A stretch of 64,000 nt of DNA from Polaribacter sp. BAL334 (lineage in GTDB: Bacteria > Bacteroidota > Bacteroidia > Flavobacteriales > Flavobacteriaceae): positions 186,001-250,000 of the forward strand of contig NZ_JADWOV010000301.1 of the NCBI RefSeq assembly GCF_015767435.1, in the 5' to 3' direction. A program made the translations under genes and the position numbers. Position 1 is the first letter of the stretch. Each line of letters starts with the position of its first letter. Shown piece after piece: positions 52,378 to 61,528 of the stretch. The notes beneath the pieces are model-generated. The model ran no database searches and had not been told where the DNA came from. It saw only the letters and a list, made by a program, of their open reading frames with translations.

Positions 52378-52905
52378 ATGCGTAAAGAAGATTGTTTTTA
52401 TTTAGGCAAAATCGTCAGAAAACACAGTTTTAAGGGTGAAGTTGTTATCAAATTAGATACTGATGAGCCTGAGTTGTACATAGAAATGGAATCAGTTTAT
52501 GTCGATTTTGGCAATAACTTGGTTCCATTTTTTATTGAGAAAAGTTCATTACACAAAGGAAATCAATTGCGTGTTCGATTTGAAGATGTGAATTCTGAGG
52601 CTGATGCTGATGCTATTTTAAAATCGGATATTTATTTGCCATTAACATTACTGCCAAAACTAACGGGAGATCAATTTTATTTTCATGAAATTATTGGCTT
52701 CAAAGTAGTGGATAGGATTTTTGGTGAAGTTGGTATCATTGTAAAAATTAATGAAACTGCTGCTCAACCACTTTTTGAGATTGACAGGGAAGGAAAAGAA
52801 ATTTTTATTCCAATGGTTGATGAATTTATCAAAAAAGTTGATAGAGCTAATAAAACAATCGAAGTTCAAACACCTGAAGGTTTAATAGAACTTTACTTAT
52901 CCTAA
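52378..52905 (+). CDS. rimM: Ribosome maturation factor RimM
   Basis: 175 residues from ATG 52378; an in-frame start at 52327 lies within rpsP and is rejected. Core LGKIVRKHSFKGEVVIKLDTDEPE of the N-terminal beta-barrel and the C-terminal PRC-barrel (FHEIIGFKVVDRIFGEVGIIV, EIFIPMVDEFIKKVD) are present. It helps fold the 30S head and binds S19. Operon with rpsP; the tRNA-Ser follows 20 bp downstream. Confidence 0.92.
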   Translation: MRKEDCFYLGKIVRKHSFKGEVVIKLDTDEPELYIEMESVYVDFGNNLVPFFIEKSSLHKGNQLRVRFEDVNSEADADAILKSDIYLPLTLLPKLTGDQFYFHEIIGFKVVDRIFGEVGIIVKINETAAQPLFEIDREGKEIFIPMVDEFIKKVDRANKTIEVQTPEGLIELYLS

Positions 52906-52925
52906 ACATTAAATTTAGGACCACT

Positions 52926-53012
52926 AGAGAGGTGCAAGAGTGGTTGAATTGGCTACCCTGGAAAGGTAGTATACTGGTAACGGTATCGAGGGTTCGAATC
53001 CCTTCCTCTCTG
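52926..53012 (+). tRNA. tRNA-Ser (anticodon GGA)
   Basis: 87-nt cloverleaf with acceptor AGAGAGG/CCTCTCT, discriminator G53012, anticodon stem CTACC/GGTAG with loop CTGGAAA (GGA at 52960-52962), a long variable arm typical of serine tRNAs, and T-arm GAGGGTTCGAATCCCTT. CCA is not encoded. It is probably cotranscribed with rpsP-rimM. Confidence 0.95.
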
Positions 53013-53036
53013 CAAGAAATCACAAAATAAAATAAC

Positions 53037-53072
53037 AAAAACCCACTAAGTTATTCAGTTTAGTGGGTTTTT
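53037..53072 (+). terminator. Terminator after tRNA-Ser
   Basis: 13-bp perfect stem (AAAAACCCACTAA with its complement) with a 10-nt loop and U residues, 25 bp past the tRNA; it closes the rpsP-rimM-tRNA unit. Confidence 0.8.
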
Positions 53073-53098
53073 AAATTGTATCAATATGACACTAAAAT

Positions 53099-53518
53099 TT
53101 AAATGTTTTTCTTCGATTTAATGTCATAATTAAATCGAATTGTTACATATTCGTTGCCATTTCCAGTTTTAGACTCATCTATGATAACTTCGTCATTTAC
53201 TGAAATTTTCAAAGTAATTTTTGATGGTATATTATTATTTCTGTAAACTTCTCCAGCTATATATCTATAATTATAATTTTCCAAAATAATTATCACAGGT
53301 TCTGGATTTCCTGATGAATCGTATGAAATTGGATAAGGTTTCCAGTTGTATGTATCTGTTTGATATTCGTAGTAGGTGATAAATATCTCATCATTTGCTA
53401 TTTCCGATGAAGTTACTTCTATTTTTATGGTATTATCAGTCAAAGTCTCTTCTTCAATTACAGTTTCAGCTGTGGTGCATGAGATAATAAGTATCAATAG
53501 AATTAATATTTTTTTCAT
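53099..53518 (-). CDS. Small lipoprotein of unknown function
   Basis: 139 residues with lipobox LIISC (Cys14). The mature part looks like a single beta-sandwich: TIKIEVTSSEIANDEIFITYYEYQTD, PVIIILENYNYRYIAGEVYR, ITLKISVNDEVIID, and ends in VTIRFNYDIKSKK. I do not recognise the family. Monocistronic with a minus-strand -7 element at 53546-53553. Confidence 0.7.
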   Translation of the reverse strand: MKKILILLILIISCTTAETVIEEETLTDNTIKIEVTSSEIANDEIFITYYEYQTDTYNWKPYPISYDSSGNPEPVIIILENYNYRYIAGEVYRNNNIPSKITLKISVNDEVIIDESKTGNGNEYVTIRFNYDIKSKKNI

Positions 53519-53545
53519 GATTTTTTGATGATTTCTGGGTACTTA

Positions 53546-53553
53546 CAAATATA
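53546..53553 (-). promoter_or_regulatory. -7 element (TATATTTG) of the small lipoprotein gene
   Basis: Exact TAnnTTTG on the minus strand, 27 nt before the ATG at 53518. Confidence 0.45.
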
Positions 53554-53604
53554 ATTATTTAAAAGGAATTTACTTTTAGTATTTTAAATTATTAATTTTA
53601 CCAA

Positions 53605-54327
53605 ATGAATAAACCTTTTCAATTCAAAGAATTTATCATTCATCAGGACAAAACAGCTATGAAAGTGGGGACTGATGCTGTATTGTTAGGTGCTTGGATT
53701 TCCTTGAAATACTATCCTGATAAAATTTTAGATATTGGTTCAGGAACTGGAATCATTTCTTTGATGTTGGCACAACGTTCTGATGCTGAAACTATTGATG
53801 CCATTGAGATTGATGAAAATGCGTATGAACAATCTGTTGAAAATTTTGAAATTTCTGATTGGGGAAATCGTTTGTATTGCTATCACTGTTCATTTCAAGA
53901 TTTTGTTGATGAGATATCTGATGAGGAAGAAACGTATGATTTGATAGTATCAAATCCACCATTTTATACAGAGGATTCTGAATCAGAAAATGAAAGTAGA
54001 AACAAAGCACGATTTACAAGTTCATTATCATTTGAAGATTTGTTGCTAGGTGTTTCAAAAATTTTATCTCAAAGCGGATTTTTTTCGGTAATAATTCCCT
54101 TTAAAGAAGAAGAAAACTTTATGAAAATTGCAAATGAAAATCAATTGTTTTTGAATGAAGTTTGTAGAGTTCAAGGAAATCCTACTTCAGAAATAAAGCG
54201 AAGTTTATTGACTTTTTCTTTCCAAAAATCAGCGATTCAAAAATCACATTTAATTATCGAAACTAAGCGTCATCAATACACAAAAGAGTATATCAATATG
54301 ACGAAAGATTTTTATCTGAAAATGTAA
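53605..54327 (+). CDS. trmN6: tRNA1(Val) adenine-37 N6-methyltransferase
   Basis: 240 residues, Rossmann-fold methyltransferase. SAM motif ILDIGSGTGIISLMLAQ, acidic IDAIEIDENAYEQ and the catalytic NPPF in LIVSNPPFYTEDSE, with the N-terminal FKEFIIHQDKTAMKVGTD of the YfiC/TrmN6 group. It should methylate A37 of tRNA-Val. The stop directly abuts the stop of the opposite gene. Confidence 0.87.
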   Translation: MNKPFQFKEFIIHQDKTAMKVGTDAVLLGAWISLKYYPDKILDIGSGTGIISLMLAQRSDAETIDAIEIDENAYEQSVENFEISDWGNRLYCYHCSFQDFVDEISDEEETYDLIVSNPPFYTEDSESENESRNKARFTSSLSFEDLLLGVSKILSQSGFFSVIIPFKEEENFMKIANENQLFLNEVCRVQGNPTSEIKRSLLTFSFQKSAIQKSHLIIETKRHQYTKEYINMTKDFYLKM

Positions 54328-55698
54328 TTATCCTATCACATTATTTGGATTATATCCTAAATAAGGAACTTCTCTCTCCATAAATTGAATGCCACAATTT
54401 TCCAATTCCGTTAAAATAGGTTCATATACTTCTTTCGAAATTGGCAATTGAACTCCGGGATTTTTTATGTCATTTTTCAGGATTTTAATAGCAGCAATTG
54501 CAACTGGCAAACCCACTGTTTTTGCCATAGCTGTATAGGTTTGATTTTCTCCTAATACAACTAAACTGCTTTCAATTTGATGTTTTTTTCCATTCAATTC
54601 ATAACCAAAAAGATGTTGCATCACAATCATATCTTTGTCATTTTCTTGCAAAGTCCATGAATTTTCTAGAATTTTTTGCAACATTTGAGCTGGAGTTGCG
54701 TTTTTTAAACCAATTTTTTTGAAATGATTAAATAGGTCTAATTCCACTAATTTTTCCCATATCAAATCATCCTGATCTATTTTTAAATAGGAACGCAATT
54801 TTAATTCAACAGAATCCGAGGGTGAATAGGCTAAAAAAAGATTTACAAAATCTCTGTAACTCATGTGTTCAGAATTTTCGATTTTATATGAATCATCAGT
54901 CATTCCCAATTGTACAAAAATATTCCAAGCTCTTGAAAAACCAATTTTTCTAATAGTTCCTCTATACATGGTAGGAATGTCGTCCAAACCATAAATACTT
55001 CTATATTTTAAGGAGTCTCTGTTGGCATAGGCTTCAAATTTTCCATAATCTTTGATGTTTAAAAATTCGGTTCTTCTGAATAATTTATGATACGGAATAT
55101 ATTTATAAGTTCCTTCTTGTATAAACATGGCAGCACCACCTTGACCAGCCAAAACCACGTTTCTTGGATTCCAAGTAAATTTATAATTCCACAAATTCGT
55201 GTCACTTTCAGGCGCAACCAAACCACCACAAAACGATTCAAAAAGCAACATTTTTCCGCCACTTTCTCTTATTTTATTGATTATTTTCATTGAACTCATA
55301 TGATCTATTCCAGGGTCAAGTCCTATTTCATTCATAAAAATCAGGCCACTTTTTTTCACATCTTCATGTAACGTTTTCATTTGCTCAGAAATATATGAAG
55401 CTGTTACTAGATGTTTTTTGAATTGCAAACAGTCTTTTGCCACTTCAAAATGCAAATGTGCAGGTAACATTGAAATCACCAAATCAGACTTTTTGATTTC
55501 ATTTTTTCGTTCATATTCATTGAAAATATCCAATAAAATTGCTTTTGCTCTATGATGATTATTGATAAGTTTCAGAGGATTTTCGAGTGAAATGTCACCA
55601 ATTACTAATTGGAAATCTTCTTTATATGTGTTTTCCAATAAGTATGTAATCAAAGAAGAGCTTGATTTTCCTGCACCAATAATCAGTATATTTTTCAT
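54328..55698 (-). CDS. Saccharopine dehydrogenase family reductase
   Basis: 456 residues. N-terminal Rossmann loop ILIIGAGKSSSSLITYLLE, conserved SMLPAHLHFEVAKDC, NEIGLDPGIDHMSSM and FCGGLVAPESDTN, and the C-terminal ATPAQMLQKIL and GLPVAIAAIKIL segments match saccharopine reductases of the lysine alpha-aminoadipate type. In Bacteroidetes these are often annotated as saccharopine dehydrogenase. The exact role (lysine breakdown or another imine reduction) is not decided. Its start region also holds a plus-strand TATTTTTG (55710-55717). Confidence 0.83.
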   Translation of the reverse strand: MKNILIIGAGKSSSSLITYLLENTYKEDFQLVIGDISLENPLKLINNHHRAKAILLDIFNEYERKNEIKKSDLVISMLPAHLHFEVAKDCLQFKKHLVTASYISEQMKTLHEDVKKSGLIFMNEIGLDPGIDHMSSMKIINKIRESGGKMLLFESFCGGLVAPESDTNLWNYKFTWNPRNVVLAGQGGAAMFIQEGTYKYIPYHKLFRRTEFLNIKDYGKFEAYANRDSLKYRSIYGLDDIPTMYRGTIRKIGFSRAWNIFVQLGMTDDSYKIENSEHMSYRDFVNLFLAYSPSDSVELKLRSYLKIDQDDLIWEKLVELDLFNHFKKIGLKNATPAQMLQKILENSWTLQENDKDMIVMQHLFGYELNGKKHQIESSLVVLGENQTYTAMAKTVGLPVAIAAIKILKNDIKNPGVQLPISKEVYEPILTELENCGIQFMEREVPYLGYNPNNVIG

Positions 55699-55769
55699 AA
55701 AGAAAGCTGTATTTTTGTGATGCTACTAAGATACTATAATTGTTTAAAATTTAACAAAAAGAACTTATT

Positions 55770-56150
55770 ATGTTTAAAAATTTAATTATTGCCTGTTTTT
55801 TTGGTGTAACAGCCATCATTTTAGGTGCTTTTGGGTCTCATGCATTGAAAGAAATTTTAACTTCAGAACAATTATTGAGTTTTGAAACAGGCGTGCGTTA
55901 TCAAATGTATCATGCAATTGTGTTGCTTTTTGTAGCAATTTTTGATGGTTTATCAGTACAACAAAAACGATTTGTCAATGGCTTTTTTTATGCAGGAATT
56001 TTGTTTTTTTCAGGATCAATTTATCTGATTCAATTGACATCAATATCTGCCAAATCTATTTGGTTTATCACTCCTTTAGGAGGTTTATTTTTGATTTTTG
56101 GATGGTTGACAATGATTGTGCTTTTCGTAAAGAAAGCAATCTCAAAATAA
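55770..56150 (+). CDS. DUF423/YgdD family membrane protein
   Basis: 126 residues with four hydrophobic helices. The hallmark FGAFGSHALK appears as LGAFGSHALKEIL near residue 20, followed by FETGVRYQMYHAIVLLF and FYAGILFFSGSIYLI, as in the YgdD family. Function unknown. A possible -7 element TATTTTTG lies at 55710-55717, giving a 52-nt leader. Confidence 0.83.
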   Translation: MFKNLIIACFFGVTAIILGAFGSHALKEILTSEQLLSFETGVRYQMYHAIVLLFVAIFDGLSVQQKRFVNGFFYAGILFFSGSIYLIQLTSISAKSIWFITPLGGLFLIFGWLTMIVLFVKKAISK

Positions 56151-56198
56151 TAAATCAATAATTTTGAACTGAAAAGTTAAGTTTTTGTAATTTTTTCA

Positions 56199-56206
56199 TA
56201 ATTTTG
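56199..56206 (+). promoter_or_regulatory. -7 element (TAATTTTG) of pckA
   Basis: Exact TAnnTTTG 26 nt before the ATG; no TTG at a usual -33 spacing. Confidence 0.45.
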
Positions 56207-56232
56207 CACCAATAAAATAATATAAAATTGAA

Positions 56233-57843
56233 ATGGTAGATATCAATACGAAATCGATTTCGTTAAAAAATCTTGGAATCAATAATGCTACAATTCGCTA
56301 TCAATTGACTTCCAATGAGTTGCATGATGAAACGATTCAAAAAGGTCAAGGAGAAATATCTTCTTTAGGAGCGATTGCAGTCAACACAGGCGAATTTACA
56401 GGAAGGTCTCCTTTGGACCGTTTTATTGTAAAAGATGCAATCACTGAAAATGAAGTTTGGTGGAGTAATATCAATATTCCTTTTTCTCCAGAGAATTTTG
56501 ATAAATTATACGATAAAGTAGTCTCTTATTTATCTGAAAAAGAGCTCTTTGTAAGGGATTGTTTTGCTTGCGCAGACGAAAACTACAAACTTTCTATTCG
56601 TGTTGTAAATGAGTATCCTTGGAGTAATATGTTTGCTTATAACATGTTTTTACGTCCATCAGAAAATGAATTAGAAAATTTTTCCCCAGATTGGACTGTG
56701 ATAAATGCTCCAGGATTTTTAGCAAATGCTACTGAAGACGGAACAAGACAGCACAATTTTGCCATTTTAAATTTTTCAAGAAAAATTGCTTTAATTGGTG
56801 GAACTGGATATACAGGCGAAATCAAAAAAGGAATTTTTTCAGCTTTGAATTTCATACTTCCAGTTTACAAGAATACGCTGCCAATGCATTGTTCTGCAAA
56901 TGTTGGAAAAGAGGGAGATACAGCCATTTTCTTTGGATTATCTGGAACAGGAAAAACAACTTTGTCAACAGATCCTAACCGAAGTTTGATTGGAGATGAT
57001 GAACATGGTTGGACTTCAGAAAATACGATTTTCAATTTTGAAGGAGGATGCTATGCAAAGGTGATTAATTTGTCACAGGAAAATGAACCTGAAATTTATG
57101 CAGCCATCAAAAAAGGAGCATTGCTAGAAAATGTTGTTTTGAAACCAAATGGAGATGTTGATTTTTCTGATATATCCATCACCGAAAACACGAGAGTAAG
57201 TTATCCTTTATATCATATTGAAAATATTCAAAACCCTTCTATTGGAAAAAATCCAAAGAACATATTTTTCTTAACAGCTGATGCTTTTGGAGTGTTGCCT
57301 CCAATCTCTAAGTTGACTCCTGCACAAGCTGCGTATCATTTTATTTCTGGGTATACAGCAAAAGTAGCAGGTACTGAAGCAGGTGTTACAGAACCTGTTC
57401 CAAGTTTTTCAGCGTGTTTTGGAGCGCCTTTTATGCCCTTACATCCAACAAGATATGCTGAAATGTTGAGCCAAAAAATGAAGGAAGCAGGTGTCAATGT
57501 TTGGTTGGTGAATACAGGTTGGTCTGGAGGAAAATATGGTGTTGGAAAACGAATGCCGTTAAAATATACAAGAGCAATGATTACGGCTGTTTTAAATGGA
57601 AGTTTAGGGGATTATACGTATGAAAATTATCATATTCACTCCGTTTTTGGAGTTGCTCAGCCAAGAACTTGTCCTGGAGTTCCAACAGAATTATTGAGTC
57701 CTAGAACTACTTGGAATAATGATCAGGCATACTATGAAACAGCATTTACGTTGTCCAATGCTTTTAGAAAAAATTTCAAACAATACGAAGAGTATGCGAA
57801 TGAAGAAATCCGAAGAGGAGGTCCTCAGCGCTATGCTTTTTAA
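56233..57843 (+). CDS. pckA: ATP-dependent phosphoenolpyruvate carboxykinase
   Basis: 536 residues. Substrate-binding NTGEFTGRSPLDRFIVKD, P-loop FFGLSGTGKTTLSTDP, metal-binding LIGDDEHGWTSENTIFNFEGGCYAK and a C-terminal NTGWSGGKYGVGKRM adenine-binding part. It converts oxaloacetate to phosphoenolpyruvate, the entry to gluconeogenesis, as expected for an organism living largely on peptides. Own promoter and terminator. Confidence 0.95.
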   Translation: MVDINTKSISLKNLGINNATIRYQLTSNELHDETIQKGQGEISSLGAIAVNTGEFTGRSPLDRFIVKDAITENEVWWSNINIPFSPENFDKLYDKVVSYLSEKELFVRDCFACADENYKLSIRVVNEYPWSNMFAYNMFLRPSENELENFSPDWTVINAPGFLANATEDGTRQHNFAILNFSRKIALIGGTGYTGEIKKGIFSALNFILPVYKNTLPMHCSANVGKEGDTAIFFGLSGTGKTTLSTDPNRSLIGDDEHGWTSENTIFNFEGGCYAKVINLSQENEPEIYAAIKKGALLENVVLKPNGDVDFSDISITENTRVSYPLYHIENIQNPSIGKNPKNIFFLTADAFGVLPPISKLTPAQAAYHFISGYTAKVAGTEAGVTEPVPSFSACFGAPFMPLHPTRYAEMLSQKMKEAGVNVWLVNTGWSGGKYGVGKRMPLKYTRAMITAVLNGSLGDYTYENYHIHSVFGVAQPRTCPGVPTELLSPRTTWNNDQAYYETAFTLSNAFRKNFKQYEEYANEEIRRGGPQRYAF

Positions 57844-57870
57844 TTATTGGTAAGTTGTTTTTGTTTAGGC

Positions 57871-57899
57871 AAAGCACCTCATTTTGAGGTGCTTTTTTT
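57871..57899 (+). terminator. Terminator of pckA
   Basis: AAAGCACCTCA / TGAGGTGCTTT stem with a 3-nt loop and a run of U, 27 bp past the stop. Confidence 0.88.
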
Positions 57900-57943
57900 G
57901 TTTAAAAAAAACTATCTTTAAGGTTTTAATTCAAATCAGTTTG

Positions 57944-59167
57944 ATGAAAAAATGGTTTCAAAATAGTGGTCCTGCAACGTTAATTGCAGCTGCATTTATT
58001 GGTCCAGGAACGGTAACAATTTGCACAATTGCTGGAGTAAATTTTGGATTTCATTTGTTGTGGGCAATGTTGCTTTCCATTTTCGCAACCATTATTTTAC
58101 AAGAAATGGCAGCAAGAGTTGGGATTATTTCTCAAAAAGGCTTGTCAGAAGTTGTGAAACAAGAAATCAAAAATCCAATTTTTAAAAAGATAATCATAGG
58201 TCTCATTTTAACGGCAATTGTGATTGGTAATGCTTCTTATGAAGCTGGAAATATCAGTGGTGGAATTTTAGGTTTGGAAACTATTTTTGGACAATGGATT
58301 TTTACAACAGATCTTTTTTCAGTGAATTTAATGAGCATTTTAGTAGGAATAATTGCTTTTATTTTACTGTATATTGGCAATTATAAATTTCTTGAAAAAG
58401 CGTTAATTTCATTCGTTTTATTAATGAGTTTTTCCTTTTTAATTACTGCAATAATTACCAAACCAAATTTGCTTGAAGTCTTTCAAGGATTGCTTATTCC
58501 ATCACTTCCTGAACAAAGTTTATTGACCGTTATTGGTTTGATTGGCACCACAGTTGTACCCTATAATTTGTTTCTTCATGCATCTTTAGTAAAGGAAAAA
58601 TGGAAGACAAAAGAAGATATTTTGCATGCTAAAAGAGATACCATAATAGCTGTGGGTTTGGGAGGTTTAGTTTCTATTTCTATCATAATTTCTGCAGCTG
58701 CAATTTCAACAAATGAGGTTTTAAACGCAACAGATTTGGCATTAGGTTTAGCGCCTTTGTATGGTGATTTTGCCAAATATTTTTTAGCAATTGGATTGTT
58801 TTCAGCCGGAATTACTTCTGCAATTACTGCGCCTTTAGCTGCTGCTTTTGTAGCCAAAGAATGTTTTGGTTGGCAATCGAATTTGACATCAAAATCTTTT
58901 AGAGCTGTTTGGATGACGATTCTGTTTTTGGGCGTTATTTTTGCTTCTGTAGGAATAAAACCGTTAGAAATTATCAAATTTGCTCAAATAGCAAATGGAT
59001 TTTTATTGCCAATAATCACTGCAATTTTATTGTGGATAATGAATAAAAAGTCGGTTTTAGGCAATTTTACAAACACAAAAATTCAAAATATTTTCGGATT
59101 TTTTATTTTTCTCATTACTATTTTTTTAGGTTTAAAAATGATTTTGAAAGTGTTTAATTTATTTTAA
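57944..59167 (+). CDS. NRAMP-like transporter of the 5-oxoprolinase operon (YcsG-like)
   Basis: 407 residues from ATG 57944; an in-frame ATG at 57884 lies inside the pckA terminator. About eleven helices with the NRAMP fold. In true metal carriers helix 1 has DPGN and helix 6 has a metal-binding Met (AMPH). Here helix 1 reads FIGPGTVT (Gly20-Thr23) and helix 6 reads TTVVPYNLFLH (Val205, Tyr207). The metal site is therefore not conserved. The gene is followed after 3 bp by pxpA, and the Bacillus homologue YcsG also sits in the pxp operon. A 5-oxoproline or other organic substrate is more likely than a metal; that is inference. Confidence 0.85.
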   Translation: MKKWFQNSGPATLIAAAFIGPGTVTICTIAGVNFGFHLLWAMLLSIFATIILQEMAARVGIISQKGLSEVVKQEIKNPIFKKIIIGLILTAIVIGNASYEAGNISGGILGLETIFGQWIFTTDLFSVNLMSILVGIIAFILLYIGNYKFLEKALISFVLLMSFSFLITAIITKPNLLEVFQGLLIPSLPEQSLLTVIGLIGTTVVPYNLFLHASLVKEKWKTKEDILHAKRDTIIAVGLGGLVSISIIISAAAISTNEVLNATDLALGLAPLYGDFAKYFLAIGLFSAGITSAITAPLAAAFVAKECFGWQSNLTSKSFRAVWMTILFLGVIFASVGIKPLEIIKFAQIANGFLLPIITAILLWIMNKKSVLGNFTNTKIQNIFGFFIFLITIFLGLKMILKVFNLF

Positions 59168-59170
59168 AAA

Positions 59171-59893
59171 ATGATAGATTTCAATTGTGATGTTGGCGAA
59201 GGAATTGCAAACGAGCATTTATTAATGCCACATATTACTTCTTGCAATATTGCTTGTGGAGGTCATTTTGGAGATGAAAATTCCATCGATAAAACCATAC
59301 TTTTAGCTCTCAAAAACAATGTTTTGATTGGTGCACATCCTTCTTTTCCTGATAAAGAAAACTTTGGAAGAAAATGGATGCACATTTCAGATGAAAATCT
59401 TTCTAAAAGTATTCAAGATCAGATGGATTTATTTTTAAAAAGAATGTCTTTCCACAACGCAAGATTACATCATATAAAGCCTCATGGAGCGTTGTATAAT
59501 GCCATAGCAATTGATGAAAATTTGGCAAAAATATTTGTAAAATCGATTTTAAAATATTGTAAAAATATTTTTTTATATGTGCCATATCAATCTGAAATAG
59601 AGAAAGTTGCGATTGAAAATAACATTAAAATTATATATGAAGCTTTTGCCGATAGAAATTATAATGACGATTTGACCTTGGTCAATAGAACTCATGAAAA
59701 TGCAATCATAAAAGATAAAGAAGCCGTTTTTCAGCATGTTTCAAAAATGGTTTTTGAGAGAAAAGTAAAAACAATTTCAGGAAAAGAAAAAGACATTAAA
59801 GCAGCAACTTTTTGTGTACATTCAGATACCGAAAATGCCGTTGAAATTGTGAAATATGTATCAGAAAAATTTAAAAATCAAGTTTCAATTTAA
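59171..59893 (+). CDS. pxpA: 5-oxoprolinase subunit A (LamB/YcsF)
   Basis: 240 residues. The family opens with IDFNCDVGEGIANEHLLMPHITSCNIACGGHFGDE; IGAHPSFPDKENFGR, HIKPHGALYNAIA and FADRNYNDDLTLVNR follow. With PxpB and PxpC it opens 5-oxoproline to glutamate using ATP. The stop overlaps the pxpB start (TAATG). Confidence 0.93.
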   Translation: MIDFNCDVGEGIANEHLLMPHITSCNIACGGHFGDENSIDKTILLALKNNVLIGAHPSFPDKENFGRKWMHISDENLSKSIQDQMDLFLKRMSFHNARLHHIKPHGALYNAIAIDENLAKIFVKSILKYCKNIFLYVPYQSEIEKVAIENNIKIIYEAFADRNYNDDLTLVNRTHENAIIKDKEAVFQHVSKMVFERKVKTISGKEKDIKAATFCVHSDTENAVEIVKYVSEKFKNQVSI

Positions 59894-60621
59894 TGTATCA
59901 ACTTCAATACAAACCTTTTGGAGAAAAAGCCATTTTAATAGAATGGCCAGTTACAATTTCTGAATTGATTTTAGATGATATTTTGATTTTCAAATCAAAA
60001 ATTATTGCACAGAAAAAGAGTTGTATTGCTGATATCATTGTTGGATACCATTCATTAACAATAGTATTTAATTCACATTTTATCAACTATACAGATGAGA
60101 TTTCTATTTTAAAATCAATTTACAATTCTGATATAAAAAGTGCTAAAAAATTCCATCATTTATGGGAAATTCCAGTTTGTTATGATGACGAATTTGGATT
60201 GGATTTGGAAGAAATTTCAAAGAAAAAGAATCTTTCAAAAGAAGCAATAATACAACTCCATTCTCAACCAATTTACACTATTTTTTTTATTGGTTTTTTA
60301 CCTGGATTTTTATATTTGGGAGGTTTGGATTCTCAATTATTTATGGATAGAAAATCCAATCCACGTTTGCAAATTGACCAAGGTTCAGTAGGAATTGGCG
60401 GGAAACAAACCGGAATTTACCCTTTGAATTCTCCTGGAGGATGGAATATCATTGGAAAAACACCCTTACTTTTTTTTGATGCGGAAAGTGAAAAACCTTG
60501 TTTTGCAACCTCTAAAGATTTTATAAAATTCATTCCAATTTCGAAAGAAGAGTTTTATGAAATTCAAAGAAAAGTACATAACAAATCTTATCAAATTTCA
60601 AAAAAAAGTATCCATGATTAA
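59893..60621 (+). CDS. pxpB: 5-oxoprolinase subunit B (KipI)
   Basis: 242 residues, cyclophilin-like carboxyltransferase half. Core signatures are TIFFIGFLPGFLYLGGLD, NPRLQIDQGSVGIGGKQTG and YPLNSPGGWNIIGKTP. It forms the ATP-dependent complex with PxpC. It overlaps both neighbours, pxpA by 1 bp and pxpC by 8 bp, so the three are translated together. Confidence 0.92.
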   Translation: MYQLQYKPFGEKAILIEWPVTISELILDDILIFKSKIIAQKKSCIADIIVGYHSLTIVFNSHFINYTDEISILKSIYNSDIKSAKKFHHLWEIPVCYDDEFGLDLEEISKKKNLSKEAIIQLHSQPIYTIFFIGFLPGFLYLGGLDSQLFMDRKSNPRLQIDQGSVGIGGKQTGIYPLNSPGGWNIIGKTPLLFFDAESEKPCFATSKDFIKFIPISKEEFYEIQRKVHNKSYQISKKSIHD

Positions 60622-61465
60622 GATTTTACATCCAGGGTTTTTCAATACTATTCAAGATAAAGGTAGGGTAGGTTTTGCTGAATTTGGAGTTCCTATTTCT
60701 GGAGCAATGGATTCTTTTTCAGCAGATTTGGCAAATCATATTTTGAATAATTCACTAGAAAATGCATTGTTAGAAATTACTTTTGGAGGATGTTCATTAC
60801 AATTTCTCGAAAATACGATAATTTGTATTTCAGGAGCTGATTTTTTAGCCATGTTGAATGATACTAAAGTTAGTTTGAATACCCAAGTTGAAATTCGGAA
60901 AAATGATGTGTTGACTTTCGGAAAAAGAATTTTTGGTTCTTATGCGTATTTGGCTGTAACAGGAGGTTTTCAATCGGAAATAAAGCTGAAAAGTCGGAGT
61001 TTTTTTCAGAATATCACCAATGAACATCTTTTGAAAAAAGGAGATTTACTTCCGATTTCGTCCATAAATAAAGAATATTCAATTTCAAATGCAAGTATAA
61101 AATTCTCGAAACATCATTTTGAATCAAAAGAAATATATTGCTATAAAGGGCCAGAATTTGAAATTTTGACTGATTTTCAGCAAAAAGCACTTTTCGAGAA
61201 ATCCTTTACAATCTCAAAAGAAATCAACAGAATTGGCTATAAATTGAATGAATTCATTGAAAATAATTTACCACAAATTTTGACTTCCGCAGTTTTGCCA
61301 GGAACTGTTCAACTTGCCCCTTCAGGAAAATTGATTGTTTTAATGAGGGATTGTCAAGTCACAGGAGGGTATCCAAGGATATTACAATTGAGCGAAAATA
61401 GCATCAATCAATTTGCTCAAAAAACCACCAATGATACTTTTCGTTTTTCACTTTTAGAAAATTAA
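60614..61465 (+). CDS. pxpC: 5-oxoprolinase subunit C (KipA)
   Basis: 283 residues from ATG 60614, which gives the typical start MIKILHPGFFNTIQDKGR; an in-frame ATG at 60557 lies inside pxpB. GVPISGAMDSFSADLANHIL, TFGGCSLQF, CISGADF and the C-terminal RDCQVTGGYPRILQL match the biotin-dependent-carboxyltransferase-like family. Third subunit of the oxoprolinase. Confidence 0.92.
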   Translation: MIKILHPGFFNTIQDKGRVGFAEFGVPISGAMDSFSADLANHILNNSLENALLEITFGGCSLQFLENTIICISGADFLAMLNDTKVSLNTQVEIRKNDVLTFGKRIFGSYAYLAVTGGFQSEIKLKSRSFFQNITNEHLLKKGDLLPISSINKEYSISNASIKFSKHHFESKEIYCYKGPEFEILTDFQQKALFEKSFTISKEINRIGYKLNEFIENNLPQILTSAVLPGTVQLAPSGKLIVLMRDCQVTGGYPRILQLSENSINQFAQKTTNDTFRFSLLEN

Positions 61466-61470
61466 TCACA

Positions 61471-61506
61471 TAAAAAAATCGCTTAGAAATGAATCTAAGC
61501 GATTTT
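61471..61506. terminator. Bidirectional terminator between pxpC and hppA
   Basis: 14-bp perfect stem (AAAAATCGCTTAGA with its complement), 6-nt loop, A-run on the left and U-run on the right, so it can end both convergent transcripts. Confidence 0.88.
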
Positions 61507-61528
61507 TAATGTAAATATTTTTCAGCAA

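Noticed and set aside
57884..57943. Upstream ATG for the NRAMP-like gene
   Set aside because: It falls inside the pckA terminator hairpin; the natural start is at 57944.
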